NCBI RefSeq assembly: GCF_030908465.1
Contig: NZ_CP133078.1
Location: 744,001 to 808,000 of the forward strand
Source: Anaerotignum sp. MB30-C6
Lineage (GTDB): Bacteria > Bacillota > Clostridia > Lachnospirales > Anaerotignaceae
Direction of reading: 5' to 3'
DNA: 64,000 nt
Shown here: positions 9,028 to 17,540 of the stretch, one piece after another
How positions within the stretch are numbered: the first letter of the stretch is position 1
Layout of the letters: every line of letters starts with the position of its first letter
Notes under the pieces: generated by a model
Told to the model about the DNA's origin: nothing
The model's input: the letters and a program-made list of their open reading frames with translations, nothing else
Databases searched by the model: none
Made by a program: the position numbers and the translations under genes

Positions 9028-9842
9028 TTCCAAAAATGAATTTTCACACTCATACAAACTTTTGCGATGGGAAAGAATCTGCGGAAAGCATGGTTTTAGC
9101 AGCCATTGAGAAGGGTTTTACCGCCCTTGGATTCAGCGGGCATAGTTATACCTATTTTGATGAGCGGTATTGTATGAGTAAAGGCGGAGTAAAGGAGTAC
9201 CAAAAGGAAATAAAGCGTTTAAAGGAAGTTTACACAGATAAAATTAGTATTTACTGCGGAATTGAACAAGATTTTTATTCAGACGAACCTATTTTAGATT
9301 TTGAATATGCCATTGGTTCTGTTCATTACATAAAAAAAGATGGACAGTTTTTATTGGTGGATGAAACTGCGGAAATTATGAAAGCGGATATTCAAGAGCA
9401 ATTTGGCGGTGATCCCTATGCCTATACAAAATTATACTTTGAAACAGTGGGTGAAGTATTGAAAAAAACCAATGCTGATATCATCGGGCACTTTGATTTA
9501 TTGACAAAATTTAATGAGGACAATGGCATTTTTAATATAGCAGACAAACGCTATCTTGAATACGGATTTGGTGCCATTGAGGCTTTGATTCCATATGGCA
9601 AACCCTTTGAAATTAACACAGGGGGTATTTACCGTGGATTTCGAAAGGATGCATACCCTTCCCTTGATTTTTTAAAAGAGATTAAAAGGCGTGGTGGTAA
9701 TATCCTTCTTTCCAGCGATAGCCATGACGGAAATTCTTTGGGTTTTCGTTTTGAAGAAGTGGTGAAACTAGCTTTGAAAGTGGGTTTTACCTCCACATTG
9801 GTTTGGACACCCCAGGGATTTGAAGAAATAGGTTTAAAGTAA
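9024..9842 (+). CDS. hisK: Histidinol-phosphatase, PHP family
   Basis: This PHP-type metallophosphatase removes phosphate from histidinol phosphate, the step before HisD. In the 272-aa protein the PHP signature [14 protein letters not shown] opens the domain, with [27 protein letters not shown] and SSDSHDG metal-binding motifs following in order. It closes the operon, overlapping hisIE by 4 bp, and a strong terminator follows. It supplies the phosphatase missing from the monofunctional HisB. Confidence 0.92.
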   Translation: MIPKMNFHTHTNFCDGKESAESMVLAAIEKGFTALGFSGHSYTYFDERYCMSKGGVKEYQKEIKRLKEVYTDKISIYCGIEQDFYSDEPILDFEYAIGSVHYIKKDGQFLLVDETAEIMKADIQEQFGGDPYAYTKLYFETVGEVLKKTNADIIGHFDLLTKFNEDNGIFNIADKRYLEYGFGAIEALIPYGKPFEINTGGIYRGFRKDAYPSLDFLKEIKRRGGNILLSSDSHDGNSLGFRFEEVVKLALKVGFTSTLVWTPQGFEEIGLK

Positions 9843-9862
9843 TAAGAAATTAACAAATTAAC

Positions 9863-9912
9863 AAAACCTCCTATACTTTTTAGGCAAGATACGAAAAGTA
9901 TAGGAGGTTTTT
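9863..9912. terminator. Bidirectional terminator between his and opu operons
   Basis: A perfect stem AAAACCTCCTATACTTTT (9863-9880) pairs with AAAAGTATAGGAGGTTTT (9893-9910) and continues into T on the plus strand. The A-run on the left arm gives a T-run on the minus strand, so it can end both the his operon and the converging transporter operon. Confidence 0.9.
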
Positions 9913-9967
9913 TATAGAATTTTTAAAGAGGGTTGCTACAAATTAGGACTTCCTGGAAAAAAACATA

Positions 9968-11554
9968 TTATTCTCTGTCAATCAAGCCGGATTCAATTAA
10001 GAAATCATGTGCAACTCGATCGGGTGCCTCTTGCAGTTCGTCCACACGATAATTCAGCTCAATCATAACTTCATCTGTGAGAGCATCACCTAACTCTTCC
10101 AAAACTGGAACCAATTCTGGATACTCTTTCAATGTTTCCCCTCTAACAAGAGGCATTGCGTAGTATGGAGGAAAAAATTCCTTATCATCCTTCAGAGGAA
10201 GAAGATTGAATTTTTTTAGAAGTCCATCTGTTGCAAAGGCATCCACTACATCTACTTTTTTATTAAGCAAAGCTGTATAACGAGGAGAACTGTCTATAGC
10301 TAAACTTTCCTTTAAAGAGAAATTATATTTCTTTTGCAAGCCAGGTAGACCATCCTCACGATTCAGGAACTCAAAAGTTGTTCCTGACTTCATGGTTTGT
10401 GCAATTTTTCCAAAGTCACTGATGGTTTCCAGGTTATATTTTTGTGCTGTTTCCTTAGTGATGGCCAATACATAGGTATTATTGATGCCCATTTGCTTTA
10501 GTACATTAATATTATACTTTTCTTTTAATTCTTTTTTCGAAGTTTCATATACTTCTTCCATATTGCTAATGGGTGGATGTTTCAAAACATCAGTATAGAT
10601 AGTACCACTATAATCAATGTAAAGGTCAATATCTCCTGTTTGAATTGCTCCAAAGCATACCTGGCTACCCCCAAGCTCAAGCTTACGATTAACGGTAATA
10701 TCCGTACGATCTTCAATGAACTCAGCAACAAGGTTTCCTAAAACGGCCTGTTCTGTGAAGTCTTTAGATCCGATGGAGATAATCTTTTCACCTTTTACAC
10801 CACTACCTATAGAGGAGACTGCGAATACAATGGCAAACAAACAAGCGAAAACAGCCAAAATTGCTTTTTGTGATGCTCTTTTTTTCTTTTTCACTGCCGT
10901 TTCACCTTTTTGCAGACTAATAGGTGTCACCAATTTTTCCACAATACTCAGCAAGTAGTCGATGAGCAATGCCAAAAAACAAGCAGGGATTGCCCCGGCA
11001 AGGATTTGATAGTTGTTTACAGTTCTAATTCCTGAGAAAACCAAATATCCCAAGCCACCTGCACCGATGAAAGCCGCCATGGTCATGAGGCCGACAGCAG
11101 TAACGGAGGCGATTCGAACACCAGCCATAATGACTGGCAGGGCAAGGGGGATTTGTACCTTTGTCAATACCTGAAAGGGAGTAAGCCCTATTCCTTTTGC
11201 GGCTTCCAAAGTCTGTGGGTTTATGCTTTGGATCCCTGTATAGGTGTTTTTAATAATAGGCAGTAAGGAATAAAGAACAACTGCAACCACAGCAGGTACT
11301 TTACCAATGCCTAAAATAGGTATCATAAAACCTAATAATGCCATGCTAGGAATTGCCTGTATAATATTTGCTACAGATAATATAGGTTTACTTGCTTTTG
11401 CTGCATAGGATATTAAAATTCCTAAAGGCACACCGATTAGGATTGCAAGACCTACGGAGATACCTGTTAGTTTGATATGTTCAATGAGCAAAGAAAGAAT
11501 TTGAGCAGCATTTAATACTACATACTCAAAAAAACTAATTATAAATTGTATCAT
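9968..11554 (-). CDS. Osmoprotectant ABC transporter, fused permease and substrate-binding protein
   Basis: A two-domain protein of the OpuB/OpuC type importing glycine betaine, choline or carnitine. The first 210 or so residues form an integral membrane permease with several hydrophobic segments and the EAA-like loop EAAKGIGLTPFQVLTKVQIPLALP. After a linker and one more membrane segment, residues from about 255 form an extracellular ligand-binding domain (ISIGSKDFTEQAVLGN opening, typical OpuAC family). Fusion of permease and binding protein is common in Firmicutes. It overlaps the upstream ATPase gene by 4 bp. Confidence 0.9.
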   Translation of the reverse strand: MIQFIISFFEYVVLNAAQILSLLIEHIKLTGISVGLAILIGVPLGILISYAAKASKPILSVANIIQAIPSMALLGFMIPILGIGKVPAVVAVVLYSLLPIIKNTYTGIQSINPQTLEAAKGIGLTPFQVLTKVQIPLALPVIMAGVRIASVTAVGLMTMAAFIGAGGLGYLVFSGIRTVNNYQILAGAIPACFLALLIDYLLSIVEKLVTPISLQKGETAVKKKKRASQKAILAVFACLFAIVFAVSSIGSGVKGEKIISIGSKDFTEQAVLGNLVAEFIEDRTDITVNRKLELGGSQVCFGAIQTGDIDLYIDYSGTIYTDVLKHPPISNMEEVYETSKKELKEKYNINVLKQMGINNTYVLAITKETAQKYNLETISDFGKIAQTMKSGTTFEFLNREDGLPGLQKKYNFSLKESLAIDSSPRYTALLNKKVDVVDAFATDGLLKKFNLLPLKDDKEFFPPYYAMPLVRGETLKEYPELVPVLEELGDALTDEVMIELNYRVDELQEAPDRVAHDFLIESGLIDRE

Positions 11555-12690
11555 TCTTCTTCACCCTCCTCTTCACAATCAAAGTACTGTTGGCTAAGAG
11601 AAGTTACTAAGCTACTTCTTGTAATCAGCCCTGCCAGTTTCTCATTTTCAAATAAAACGGGTACTGTTGATAGACCTCGTTCTGTTACCGTTTTTAGTGC
11701 ATCCAGAATATTTTGGTCGGGGCTAAGAGTAGGGTATTTTGTTGTCATAAATGCCTCTGCTGTCTGGGTTTTATCTTCAACACCACGCAAGCGGCTAGCC
11801 TTTACCATACCTAAAAAGTGGCCTGTTTCTTTATTTACAACCAAGAGGCTGTCAACTTTTTTCTGACGCATACGTTCCATACACTTTAGTACAGGCATAT
11901 CTTTTGAAGTGGTAATGGGGTTTTCAATCATAATATCGCTCACCTTTATATATTCAGGTGAGGACCAAATACGGTTTTTACCAACAAAGCTTGAAACAAA
12001 CTCGTCAATGGGATTTTTCAGAATATTCTCAGGTGTATCATACTGAAGAACTTCTCCATTTCGCATGATACAAATTCTATCGGCAATTTTGATTGCCTCC
12101 TCCATATCATGGGTAACGAAAATAATTGTTTTCTTTACCTTCATTTGAAGCTGAACCAATTCATCCTGTAAATCAGATCTTGTAATTGGATCCAAGGCAG
12201 AAAAAGGCTCATCCATTAAAATAATATCAGGGTCGGTGGCAAAGGCTCGGGCTACACCAACACGCTGCTGCTGGCCACCGCTTAACTCCGTTGGATAACG
12301 GTCCAAAAAGGTTTCACAATCCAGACCAACCATTTCCATAAGTCTTTTTGTATTTTCCCCAATCTTTTTCCCATCAATCTTTTCCAGAGTGGGAATCAAC
12401 TCAATATTCTCTCTTATTGTCATATGAGGGAAAAGACCTGTTTGTTGAATGACATATCCAATATTTCGTCGAAGATCTACTTCGTTAATGTTTTGGATGT
12501 TTTCGTTTTCAATATAAATAGCTCCACTAGAGGGCTTAATCAAACGATTTATCATTTTTAAAAGGGTTGTTTTACCGCAACCACTTTCGCCAATTATGGC
12601 GACTAATTGTCCTTTTGGTATTTCAAAGCTAACACTTTTAAGGACTTTTTGGGTTTTAAAGTTTTTGGTAACTTTATCAAATCGTACCAT
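11551..12690 (-). CDS. Osmoprotectant ABC transporter ATPase with CBS pair
   Basis: This is the energising subunit of the betaine/choline importer. The 379-aa protein has Walker A GESGCGKTT (about 34-42), the signature LSGGQQQRVGVARA, Walker B IILMDEPFSALD, and two CBS domains in the last 130 residues; in OpuA-type systems the CBS pair senses ionic strength. The gene is first of a two-gene leftward operon and has a consensus promoter covered by a 14-bp dyad immediately upstream. Substrate choice among betaine, choline and carnitine cannot be read from sequence. Confidence 0.92.
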   Translation of the reverse strand: MVRFDKVTKNFKTQKVLKSVSFEIPKGQLVAIIGESGCGKTTLLKMINRLIKPSSGAIYIENENIQNINEVDLRRNIGYVIQQTGLFPHMTIRENIELIPTLEKIDGKKIGENTKRLMEMVGLDCETFLDRYPTELSGGQQQRVGVARAFATDPDIILMDEPFSALDPITRSDLQDELVQLQMKVKKTIIFVTHDMEEAIKIADRICIMRNGEVLQYDTPENILKNPIDEFVSSFVGKNRIWSSPEYIKVSDIMIENPITTSKDMPVLKCMERMRQKKVDSLLVVNKETGHFLGMVKASRLRGVEDKTQTAEAFMTTKYPTLSPDQNILDALKTVTERGLSTVPVLFENEKLAGLITRSSLVTSLSQQYFDCEEEGEEE

Positions 12691-12710
12691 CTACATTCCT
12701 CCTTCTTCAA

Positions 12711-12755
12711 AAAAGTAACAACTTTATTTTATTATCAAGTTGTTACTTTTGTCAA
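12711..12755 (-). promoter_or_regulatory. Promoter and operator of the osmoprotectant transporter
   Basis: On the minus strand TTGACA (complement of 12750-12755) and TAAAAT (complement of 12726-12731) are separated by 18 bp. A perfect 14-bp inverted repeat, AAAAGTAACAACTT (12711-12724) and AAGTTGTTACTTTT (12737-12750), brackets the -10 element. This geometry fits a repressor, for example of the GbsR/MarR type known for betaine genes; no such regulator is adjacent. Confidence 0.75.
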
Positions 12756-12766
12756 GTCAAAAATAA

Positions 12767-12807
12767 CGACACCTAGTCTATGACTCTAGATGTCGTGTCA
12801 GTTTTTT
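12767..12807 (+). terminator. Imperfect hairpin with trailing T-run
   Basis: CGACACCTAG (12767-12776) pairs with CTAGATGTCG (12786-12795) with one mismatch, and a run of six T follows after six more bases. No plus-strand gene ends here, so it may be a relic or insulate the divergent region. Confidence 0.3.
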
Positions 12808-13372
12808 CTATTCATTTAGATTGGTTTTTTACCCTTTGTGAGGAGCCGTTTTGGGTGATAAAAAATAGGGGAATCACCTTTTCTAAAGAACATATATGGC
12901 TAGGCAAGGCATGAAGAGTTTCTTTACGTTTGACTACAATGCTTATTGCCTAAATATGTTGCTATCATCAGGTTTATCGATAATAATGTTTATAGAATTT
13001 CAGCTCTACTTATTTTAATTTCAAAGGTAAAAATGAGGTGGTAGAAAGAACTACCTTGGACTGTCAACAGCTTACGAGGTATGAAAAATTTATTTCACTT
13101 TTTTCTTCTACTTTGGTCTCAAAGATTTGTTTTAATTGAGAGCATAATTTTTTTTGAAAAATAAACAAAAAATCCTATTTACTGTCCAAGGAGACAACCA
13201 TATTGGCCTTTTTGTCAATGAACAGTATTTATATTTTGTACCTTTTGAAAAAGTTTCGTAGACAACTAGGGATAGTTTCAAGGCAATATATCTTATAAAT
13301 TGGGAAAAGCGTTTCTTCCTAAATTAATTATTACCTGAAGATTAAAACTTATTACTATAATTCAAGAAAATA
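12808..13372. other. Intergenic region with no supported gene
   Basis: About 565 AT-rich bases between the transporter promoter and the Rrf2 gene. The longest open frame noticed is 35 codons from TTG 13154 to TAG 13261, without a ribosome site. I see no RNA family or repeat that I can name. Confidence 0.6.
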
Positions 13373-13810
13373 TTAATTTTTTTGTCTTAAGTGTCCGGTT
13401 TCTTTTTCAAGGTATTCTATGGCCATACTTTCTAATGTAGTGTTATCTACAACTTCATCCAAGGCATCTTTCATTTTTTTCCATAAAGAAAGGGAAACGC
13501 AGAAATCCGAATTAGGGCAAGTAGGGTTATCTACACAATCTACGGGAGAAAGAGAGCCTTCTAAAACTTGTAAAATTTCACCAACGTTGATGTCTTTTGG
13601 ATGGCGGGAAAGTACATAGCCCCCTTGGGCTCCACGGAAACTCTTTACCAAGCCTACCTTAGTAAGGGGATTGATAATCTGTTCTAAATATTTTTCGGAA
13701 ATTTGCTGCTCGCTGGCAATGGTTTTCAGGGGTAGCGTTCCCTTATCAAAATTAATTGCCAAAGAAAGCATAAGGCGGATTCCGTAACGCCCTCTAGTGG
13801 AAATTTTCAT
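13373..13810 (-). CDS. Rrf2-family regulator with IscR-type cysteine triad
   Basis: A 145-aa winged-helix regulator starting MKISTRGRYGIRLML, the classic Rrf2 N-terminus. Three cysteines at residues 92, 98 and 104 match the spacing of the iron-sulphur ligands of IscR, so a redox- or Fe-S-sensing role is likely. No isc/suf genes are beside it; the upstream gene on the same strand, 10 bp away, is a YbaK-type deacylase and probably shares its transcript. CymR-type cysteine control is an alternative, but CymR lacks the cluster ligands. Confidence 0.85.
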   Translation of the reverse strand: MKISTRGRYGIRLMLSLAINFDKGTLPLKTIASEQQISEKYLEQIINPLTKVGLVKSFRGAQGGYVLSRHPKDINVGEILQVLEGSLSPVDCVDNPTCPNSDFCVSLSLWKKMKDALDEVVDNTTLESMAIEYLEKETGHLRQKN

Positions 13811-13820
13811 GTATACACCT

Positions 13821-14297
13821 CTATTCTTCTTCCCAGCCCTTGCATATATCTACCCACTCCACGCATTTGCCAAAGTGAAACAATTCGTCACAGGTTAATT
13901 CCACGGCAGAGTTACTGCTGCCTGCGGCAGGGAAAACGGTCTCAAAACGTTTCATTGAAATATCCGCATAAGCCTTTGTGTCTTGGGGCAAAGCGAAGGG
14001 GCAAACGCCCCCAACAGCATGTCCTGTGGCTTCCAAGGTTTCTTCGGCGGTTAGCATTTTTGCTTTTAAACCGAAGGTATCTTTAAATTTTCTATTATCA
14101 ATTTTGGCATCGCCTGCAACGGCAATTACAATAGGGCCTTCTTTTGACATTAAACAAAGGGTTTTGGAGATGCGAGCTGGGATAACACCAGCAGCCTCTG
14201 CCGCCAATTCAACAGTAGCACTGGAGGTTGCAAATTCCAAAACGTTTTTGGGGCAACTCATTTCATTCAGATATGCCCGTACTTTTTCAATTGACAT
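13821..14297 (-). CDS. YbaK/EbsC-family aminoacyl-tRNA deacylase
   Basis: A 158-aa single-domain protein of the YbaK/ProX superfamily, which hydrolyses mischarged tRNAs such as Cys-tRNA(Pro) or Ala-tRNA(Pro). Characteristic stretches are SKTLCLM with the conserved lysine (about residues 44-50), DNRKFKDTFG, and GHAVGGVCPFALP (about 92-104). It is transcribed leftward ahead of the Rrf2 regulator. Exact tRNA specificity cannot be told from sequence. Confidence 0.85.
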   Translation of the reverse strand: MSIEKVRAYLNEMSCPKNVLEFATSSATVELAAEAAGVIPARISKTLCLMSKEGPIVIAVAGDAKIDNRKFKDTFGLKAKMLTAEETLEATGHAVGGVCPFALPQDTKAYADISMKRFETVFPAAGSSNSAVELTCDELFHFGKCVEWVDICKGWEEE

Positions 14298-14626
14298 GAT
14301 GATTACAGCTCCTTTTGTACGGAATATTTAGATTCTTCTTTTTTAAAGCATAGCAGAAAACAGGGAATTATGCAAGGAGTAGTGGTATGAGAATAAAACC
14401 ATTGTCAACGGATAATACTTATGGTATACTTTGGAAATTGCGGGTGATTTTGGTGAGTTTATAGTTTATTAAACCAAGGTTGCTAATTACTGATTTAAAT
14501 TTTGAATTTCATTAGAACAAGAGGAAAATCGTCCTTTTATTTGTTTTAAATTATAATAACATCGTAATTTTTGCCAACTATATATTATGATAAACTTTAT
14601 CCGTTTTGCCATAAAATATACTAAAA
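14298..14626. other. Intergenic region with no supported gene
   Basis: AT-rich region upstream of the leftward deacylase gene. It should contain that gene's promoter, but no element close to consensus was identified. No open frame or hairpin worth naming was seen. Confidence 0.5.
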
Positions 14627-14752
14627 ATGGTGTTAGGTATCTGCCCAGAGGCAAAAACAATTTATTCTTTGCATTGTCTTAGATTTATTTTCTTAACGGC
14701 GGTATTATTTGTGCTAAGTCTTATTTTAACCATGCGAGAGACAGAGCAATAA
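14627..14752 (+). CDS. Possible 41-aa single-span membrane peptide
   Basis: ATG 14627 to TAA 14752 encodes 41 residues with one hydrophobic helix (about 19-34, RFIFLTAVLFVLSLIL) and a charged tail MRETEQ. The stop lies 13 bp before a terminator hairpin, which suggests a transcript ends here. No Shine-Dalgarno is visible and the peptide lacks the FIYNEF ending of DltX, the small protein often found before dltA. It may not be a gene. Confidence 0.25.
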   Translation: MVLGICPEAKTIYSLHCLRFIFLTAVLFVLSLILTMRETEQ

Positions 14753-14765
14753 TGATACATTTATT

Positions 14766-14805
14766 GAAGCGTAGGCACTCCCCGTGTGTTACGCTTCATT
14801 TTTAT
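14766..14805 (+). terminator. Terminator hairpin upstream of the dlt-like operon
   Basis: GAAGCGTA (14766-14773) pairs with TACGCTTC (14790-14797), with extra GGCAC/GTGT pairing inside, followed by ATTTTTATT. It separates the intergenic peptide frame from the dlt promoter. Confidence 0.65.
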
Positions 14806-14894
14806 TGAAAATGAAATTTTAGTGATAAAGATTTATGCTCATTTTGTGGGTTATATATAATAAGGTAAAGATTTTGTGATTTAATACCCTTGCC

Positions 14895-14923
14895 TTGACG
14901 AGTAATAGGCAAAATGCTATACT
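14895..14923 (+). promoter_or_regulatory. Sigma-A promoter of the dlt-like operon
   Basis: TTGACG (14895-14900) and TATACT (14918-14923) are separated by exactly 17 bp, about 60 bases before the start codon of the first gene. Confidence 0.75.
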
Positions 14924-14984
14924 CAAAATCAAGTTATTCCCCTTATTTTTAGAGGAAAAACCTTAAATGGAACGAGGAGAAAAT

Positions 14985-16502
14985 ATGATTAGAAACATTT
15001 TGGAATATTTAGAAGCAACTGCAGTTATGCTGCCAGATAAAATAGCCTTTGCCGGAAAGGAAGAGGCCCTTTCTTTTCAAGAGCTTTTGGATTCAAGCAA
15101 GGGGGTTGGGAGCTTTTTATTACGCTACGAAAAGAGAAATGCTCCAGTGGCGGTGATGATGGAAAAAACGCCGTCCTCGATTGCGGCTTTTTTAGGCTGT
15201 GTTTATAGCGGGAATTTTTATACGCCCATTGATTCTACAATGCCGAAAGAACGTGTTCTTTCAATATTAAATACCCTAGAGCCCCAAGTGCTTTTGATTG
15301 ACAAAAAGAGTAAAAAGGCAGCAGAATACTTGGAGTATTCCGGGGAAGTGATTGTATTTGAGGAAATATGTGAAACAGAGGTTGATGAAGAGGCATTAAG
15401 GAAAATTCGAGAGTCTGCAATCGATGCGGATCCATTATATGCCTTATTTACATCAGGCTCCACAGGGATACCCAAAGGGGTGGTTATTACCCATCATTCC
15501 GTGGTGAACCTGACGGAGTGGTATACGGAAACCTTTGACATTACTCAAAAAGAAATAATCGGCAACCAAGCACCGTTTTATTTTGATTCTTCTGTGAAAG
15601 ATATTTATGCGGTTTTAAAAACTGGGGCAACCATGGAAATCATTCCGAAACAGTTATTTTCTTTCCCCATGAAACTTATGGAATATGTGGAGGAGAGACA
15701 GGTTAATTATATAGATTGGGTGCCTTCAGCTTTTTGTATTGTTGCCAACACAGGAACATTGGAAAAAGTTGTACCAAAAACTTTGAAAAAAATTGCTTTT
15801 TGCGGGGAAATTATGCCTACGAAGCAGTATAATATGTGGCTTGAGAAATACCCCCACGCCTTATTTGCAAATATTTATGGGCCAACGGAGGCAACGGTGG
15901 ATTGTACTTATTACATTGTTGACCGAGAATTTGCTGATGATGAACCTTTGCCCATTGGATATCCTTGCAGAAATACGGATATATTTATATTAAATGGGGA
16001 TAGACTGGCAAAAGAGGGAGAAACGGGCGAACTCTGTGTTCGAGGGAGATGCCTTGCTCCTGGGTATTATAACAACCCGGAAAAAACGGAGGAGGCATTT
16101 ATTCAAAACCCTCTAAACCCCCATTACCCAGAAAAGATTTATAAAACTGGGGATGTGGCAAAATATAATGAGTATGGTGAGATTGTTTTCTTGGCGAGAA
16201 AAGACCATCAAATTAAGCACATGGGTCATCGTATTGAGCTAGGAGAAATTGAGGCAGCAGTAAATTCCATTGATTTGGTGGAAAGTGGTGTGTGCATTTA
16301 TCATGCAGATAGTCAAAAAATTGTACTATTTTATTGTGGTAAGGAGGCAACCCAAAGTTATATTCTAAAAAAATTACGGGATAAGGTGCCAAAGTATATG
16401 TTTCCTAACGTAATGATTTTGTTAGAAGAAATGCCACATACTTTAAACGGAAAGATAGACAGGCTACGTCTAAAGGAGTATTATGATAAAACAGTTGATT
16501 GA
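14985..16502 (+). CDS. dltA: D-alanine:carrier-protein ligase (DltA-like adenylating enzyme)
   Basis: This member of the AMP-binding superfamily should adenylate an amino acid, by analogy D-alanine, and load it on the carrier protein encoded downstream. Core motifs occur in order: LFTSGSTGIPKGV (A3), NIYGPTEATVDCTYY (A5), ELCVRG, YKTGDVAKY (A7), the GHRIELGEIE hinge (A8) and NGKIDRLRLK with the catalytic lysine (A10). ATG 14985, five bases after AGGAG, is preferred over ATG 14967; the protein is then 505 aa, normal for DltA. Context supports dlt function, but the activated amino acid is inferred. Confidence 0.85.
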   Translation: MIRNILEYLEATAVMLPDKIAFAGKEEALSFQELLDSSKGVGSFLLRYEKRNAPVAVMMEKTPSSIAAFLGCVYSGNFYTPIDSTMPKERVLSILNTLEPQVLLIDKKSKKAAEYLEYSGEVIVFEEICETEVDEEALRKIRESAIDADPLYALFTSGSTGIPKGVVITHHSVVNLTEWYTETFDITQKEIIGNQAPFYFDSSVKDIYAVLKTGATMEIIPKQLFSFPMKLMEYVEERQVNYIDWVPSAFCIVANTGTLEKVVPKTLKKIAFCGEIMPTKQYNMWLEKYPHALFANIYGPTEATVDCTYYIVDREFADDEPLPIGYPCRNTDIFILNGDRLAKEGETGELCVRGRCLAPGYYNNPEKTEEAFIQNPLNPHYPEKIYKTGDVAKYNEYGEIVFLARKDHQIKHMGHRIELGEIEAAVNSIDLVESGVCIYHADSQKIVLFYCGKEATQSYILKKLRDKVPKYMFPNVMILLEEMPHTLNGKIDRLRLKEYYDKTVD

Positions 16503-17274
16503 TGGACAGGATTTTTGGGCAGAAATTGTTAAGAGGCTTTCAAAGGGAGAAAAAACGAACTTCTTTTTTTCAGAGGAAGAGGTACTTCAATTGGTTCAAA
16601 AGGGAAAAATCAGTCGCTTGGATTTTGATGGAGGCGTATATTTTTTTGTAACAGAAGAAAACTTATATCGTTTGTATTATTTTTTGGAAAAGGAAAAAAG
16701 CCCTGAGGTATTGCCTAGGCTACAACAACCGATTATACTGGAAGAGGTTCATTTGGCAACAAAAGAACGAATTCCCTCGAAGGACACTTGGGAAAAGATA
16801 GGATTTCAGCATTACTTAGAGCGAAAACGGATGTATTTGATGGCGAAAAATATTGCCTTTGAAGAAAGAGAGCCTTCCTTTGCAACGGAAGAAATACTCG
16901 AGGAAATTTTTCTGTTGATGAACGAGAGCTTTGAACCATTTTCCTCGGCATTGCCCACAAAAGAGGCGTTGCTAAAGGATATTCAAGAGCAGAGAGTATT
17001 GATTTCCTTAAAAAACCAAAACCTCCTTGGATTTTTGCATTTTGGTGATGAAAAACAGGGGAGTATGCTTTGGCATATTGCCGTTTTACCCCAAGCAAGA
17101 GGCTTAGGTGTTGGTGAAGGACTTTTGCAAGACTGGTTTTTAGCCAGAAAGGATATAGCGAAGAAATTTATGCTTTGGGTAAGGACAGATAATCCGCCTG
17201 CTTTACGAATGTATGAAAAGCATGGGTTCCTGCCAGATGGCAGGGTGGCACCCGTCATGATAAAAACCACATAA
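16483..17274 (+). CDS. GNAT-family N-acetyltransferase inside the dlt-like operon
   Basis: A 263-aa protein whose last 110 residues form a GNAT domain: the acetyl-CoA loop LPQARGLGVGEGLL (about 203-216) and the typical ending NPPALRMYEKHGF. The N-terminal half is not recognised, though its ending IGFQHYLERKRMYLM resembles a GNAT terminus, hinting at a tandem or degenerate copy. The gene overlaps dltA by 20 bp and lies 19 bp before dltC, so it is surely co-transcribed. Canonical dlt operons lack such a gene; a role in modifying the activated amino acid or carrier is speculative. Confidence 0.75.
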   Translation: MIKQLIDGQDFWAEIVKRLSKGEKTNFFFSEEEVLQLVQKGKISRLDFDGGVYFFVTEENLYRLYYFLEKEKSPEVLPRLQQPIILEEVHLATKERIPSKDTWEKIGFQHYLERKRMYLMAKNIAFEEREPSFATEEILEEIFLLMNESFEPFSSALPTKEALLKDIQEQRVLISLKNQNLLGFLHFGDEKQGSMLWHIAVLPQARGLGVGEGLLQDWFLARKDIAKKFMLWVRTDNPPALRMYEKHGFLPDGRVAPVMIKTT

Positions 17275-17293
17275 CAGAAAGGATAATGGACAA

Positions 17294-17521
17294 ATGGATA
17301 CACTTTTAAAAATTTTAGTTGAGTTAAGACCCGACGTAGATTTTGAGGACAACAAAGAATTGGTGGACAGCGGTGAGTTGGATTCCTTCGATATTGTGTC
17401 TTTGGTAGGGGAATTATGTGAAGCCTATGAGATTGAAATAGGTGCAGAGGACATTGTTCCCGAAAATTTCAACTCAGTTGAAGCAATAATGGCTATGGTA
17501 GTAAGATTGCAGGAAGATTGA
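17294..17521 (+). CDS. dltC: D-alanyl carrier protein
   Basis: A 75-aa acyl-carrier-type protein. The phosphopantetheine attachment motif is GELDSFDIVSL with Ser31. The helix-rich, acidic sequence and length match DltC. It would receive the activated amino acid from the DltA-like enzyme and hand it to the MBOAT protein downstream. AAAGGATAATGG lies before the start. Confidence 0.88.
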   Translation: MDTLLKILVELRPDVDFEDNKELVDSGELDSFDIVSLVGELCEAYEIEIGAEDIVPENFNSVEAIMAMVVRLQED

Positions 17522-17540
17522 TATTTAAGGAGATTGGGTT

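Noticed and set aside
13154-13261. 35-codon frame in the gap upstream of the Rrf2 gene
   Set aside because: TTG start without a ribosome site, no recognisable family, A/T-rich context.
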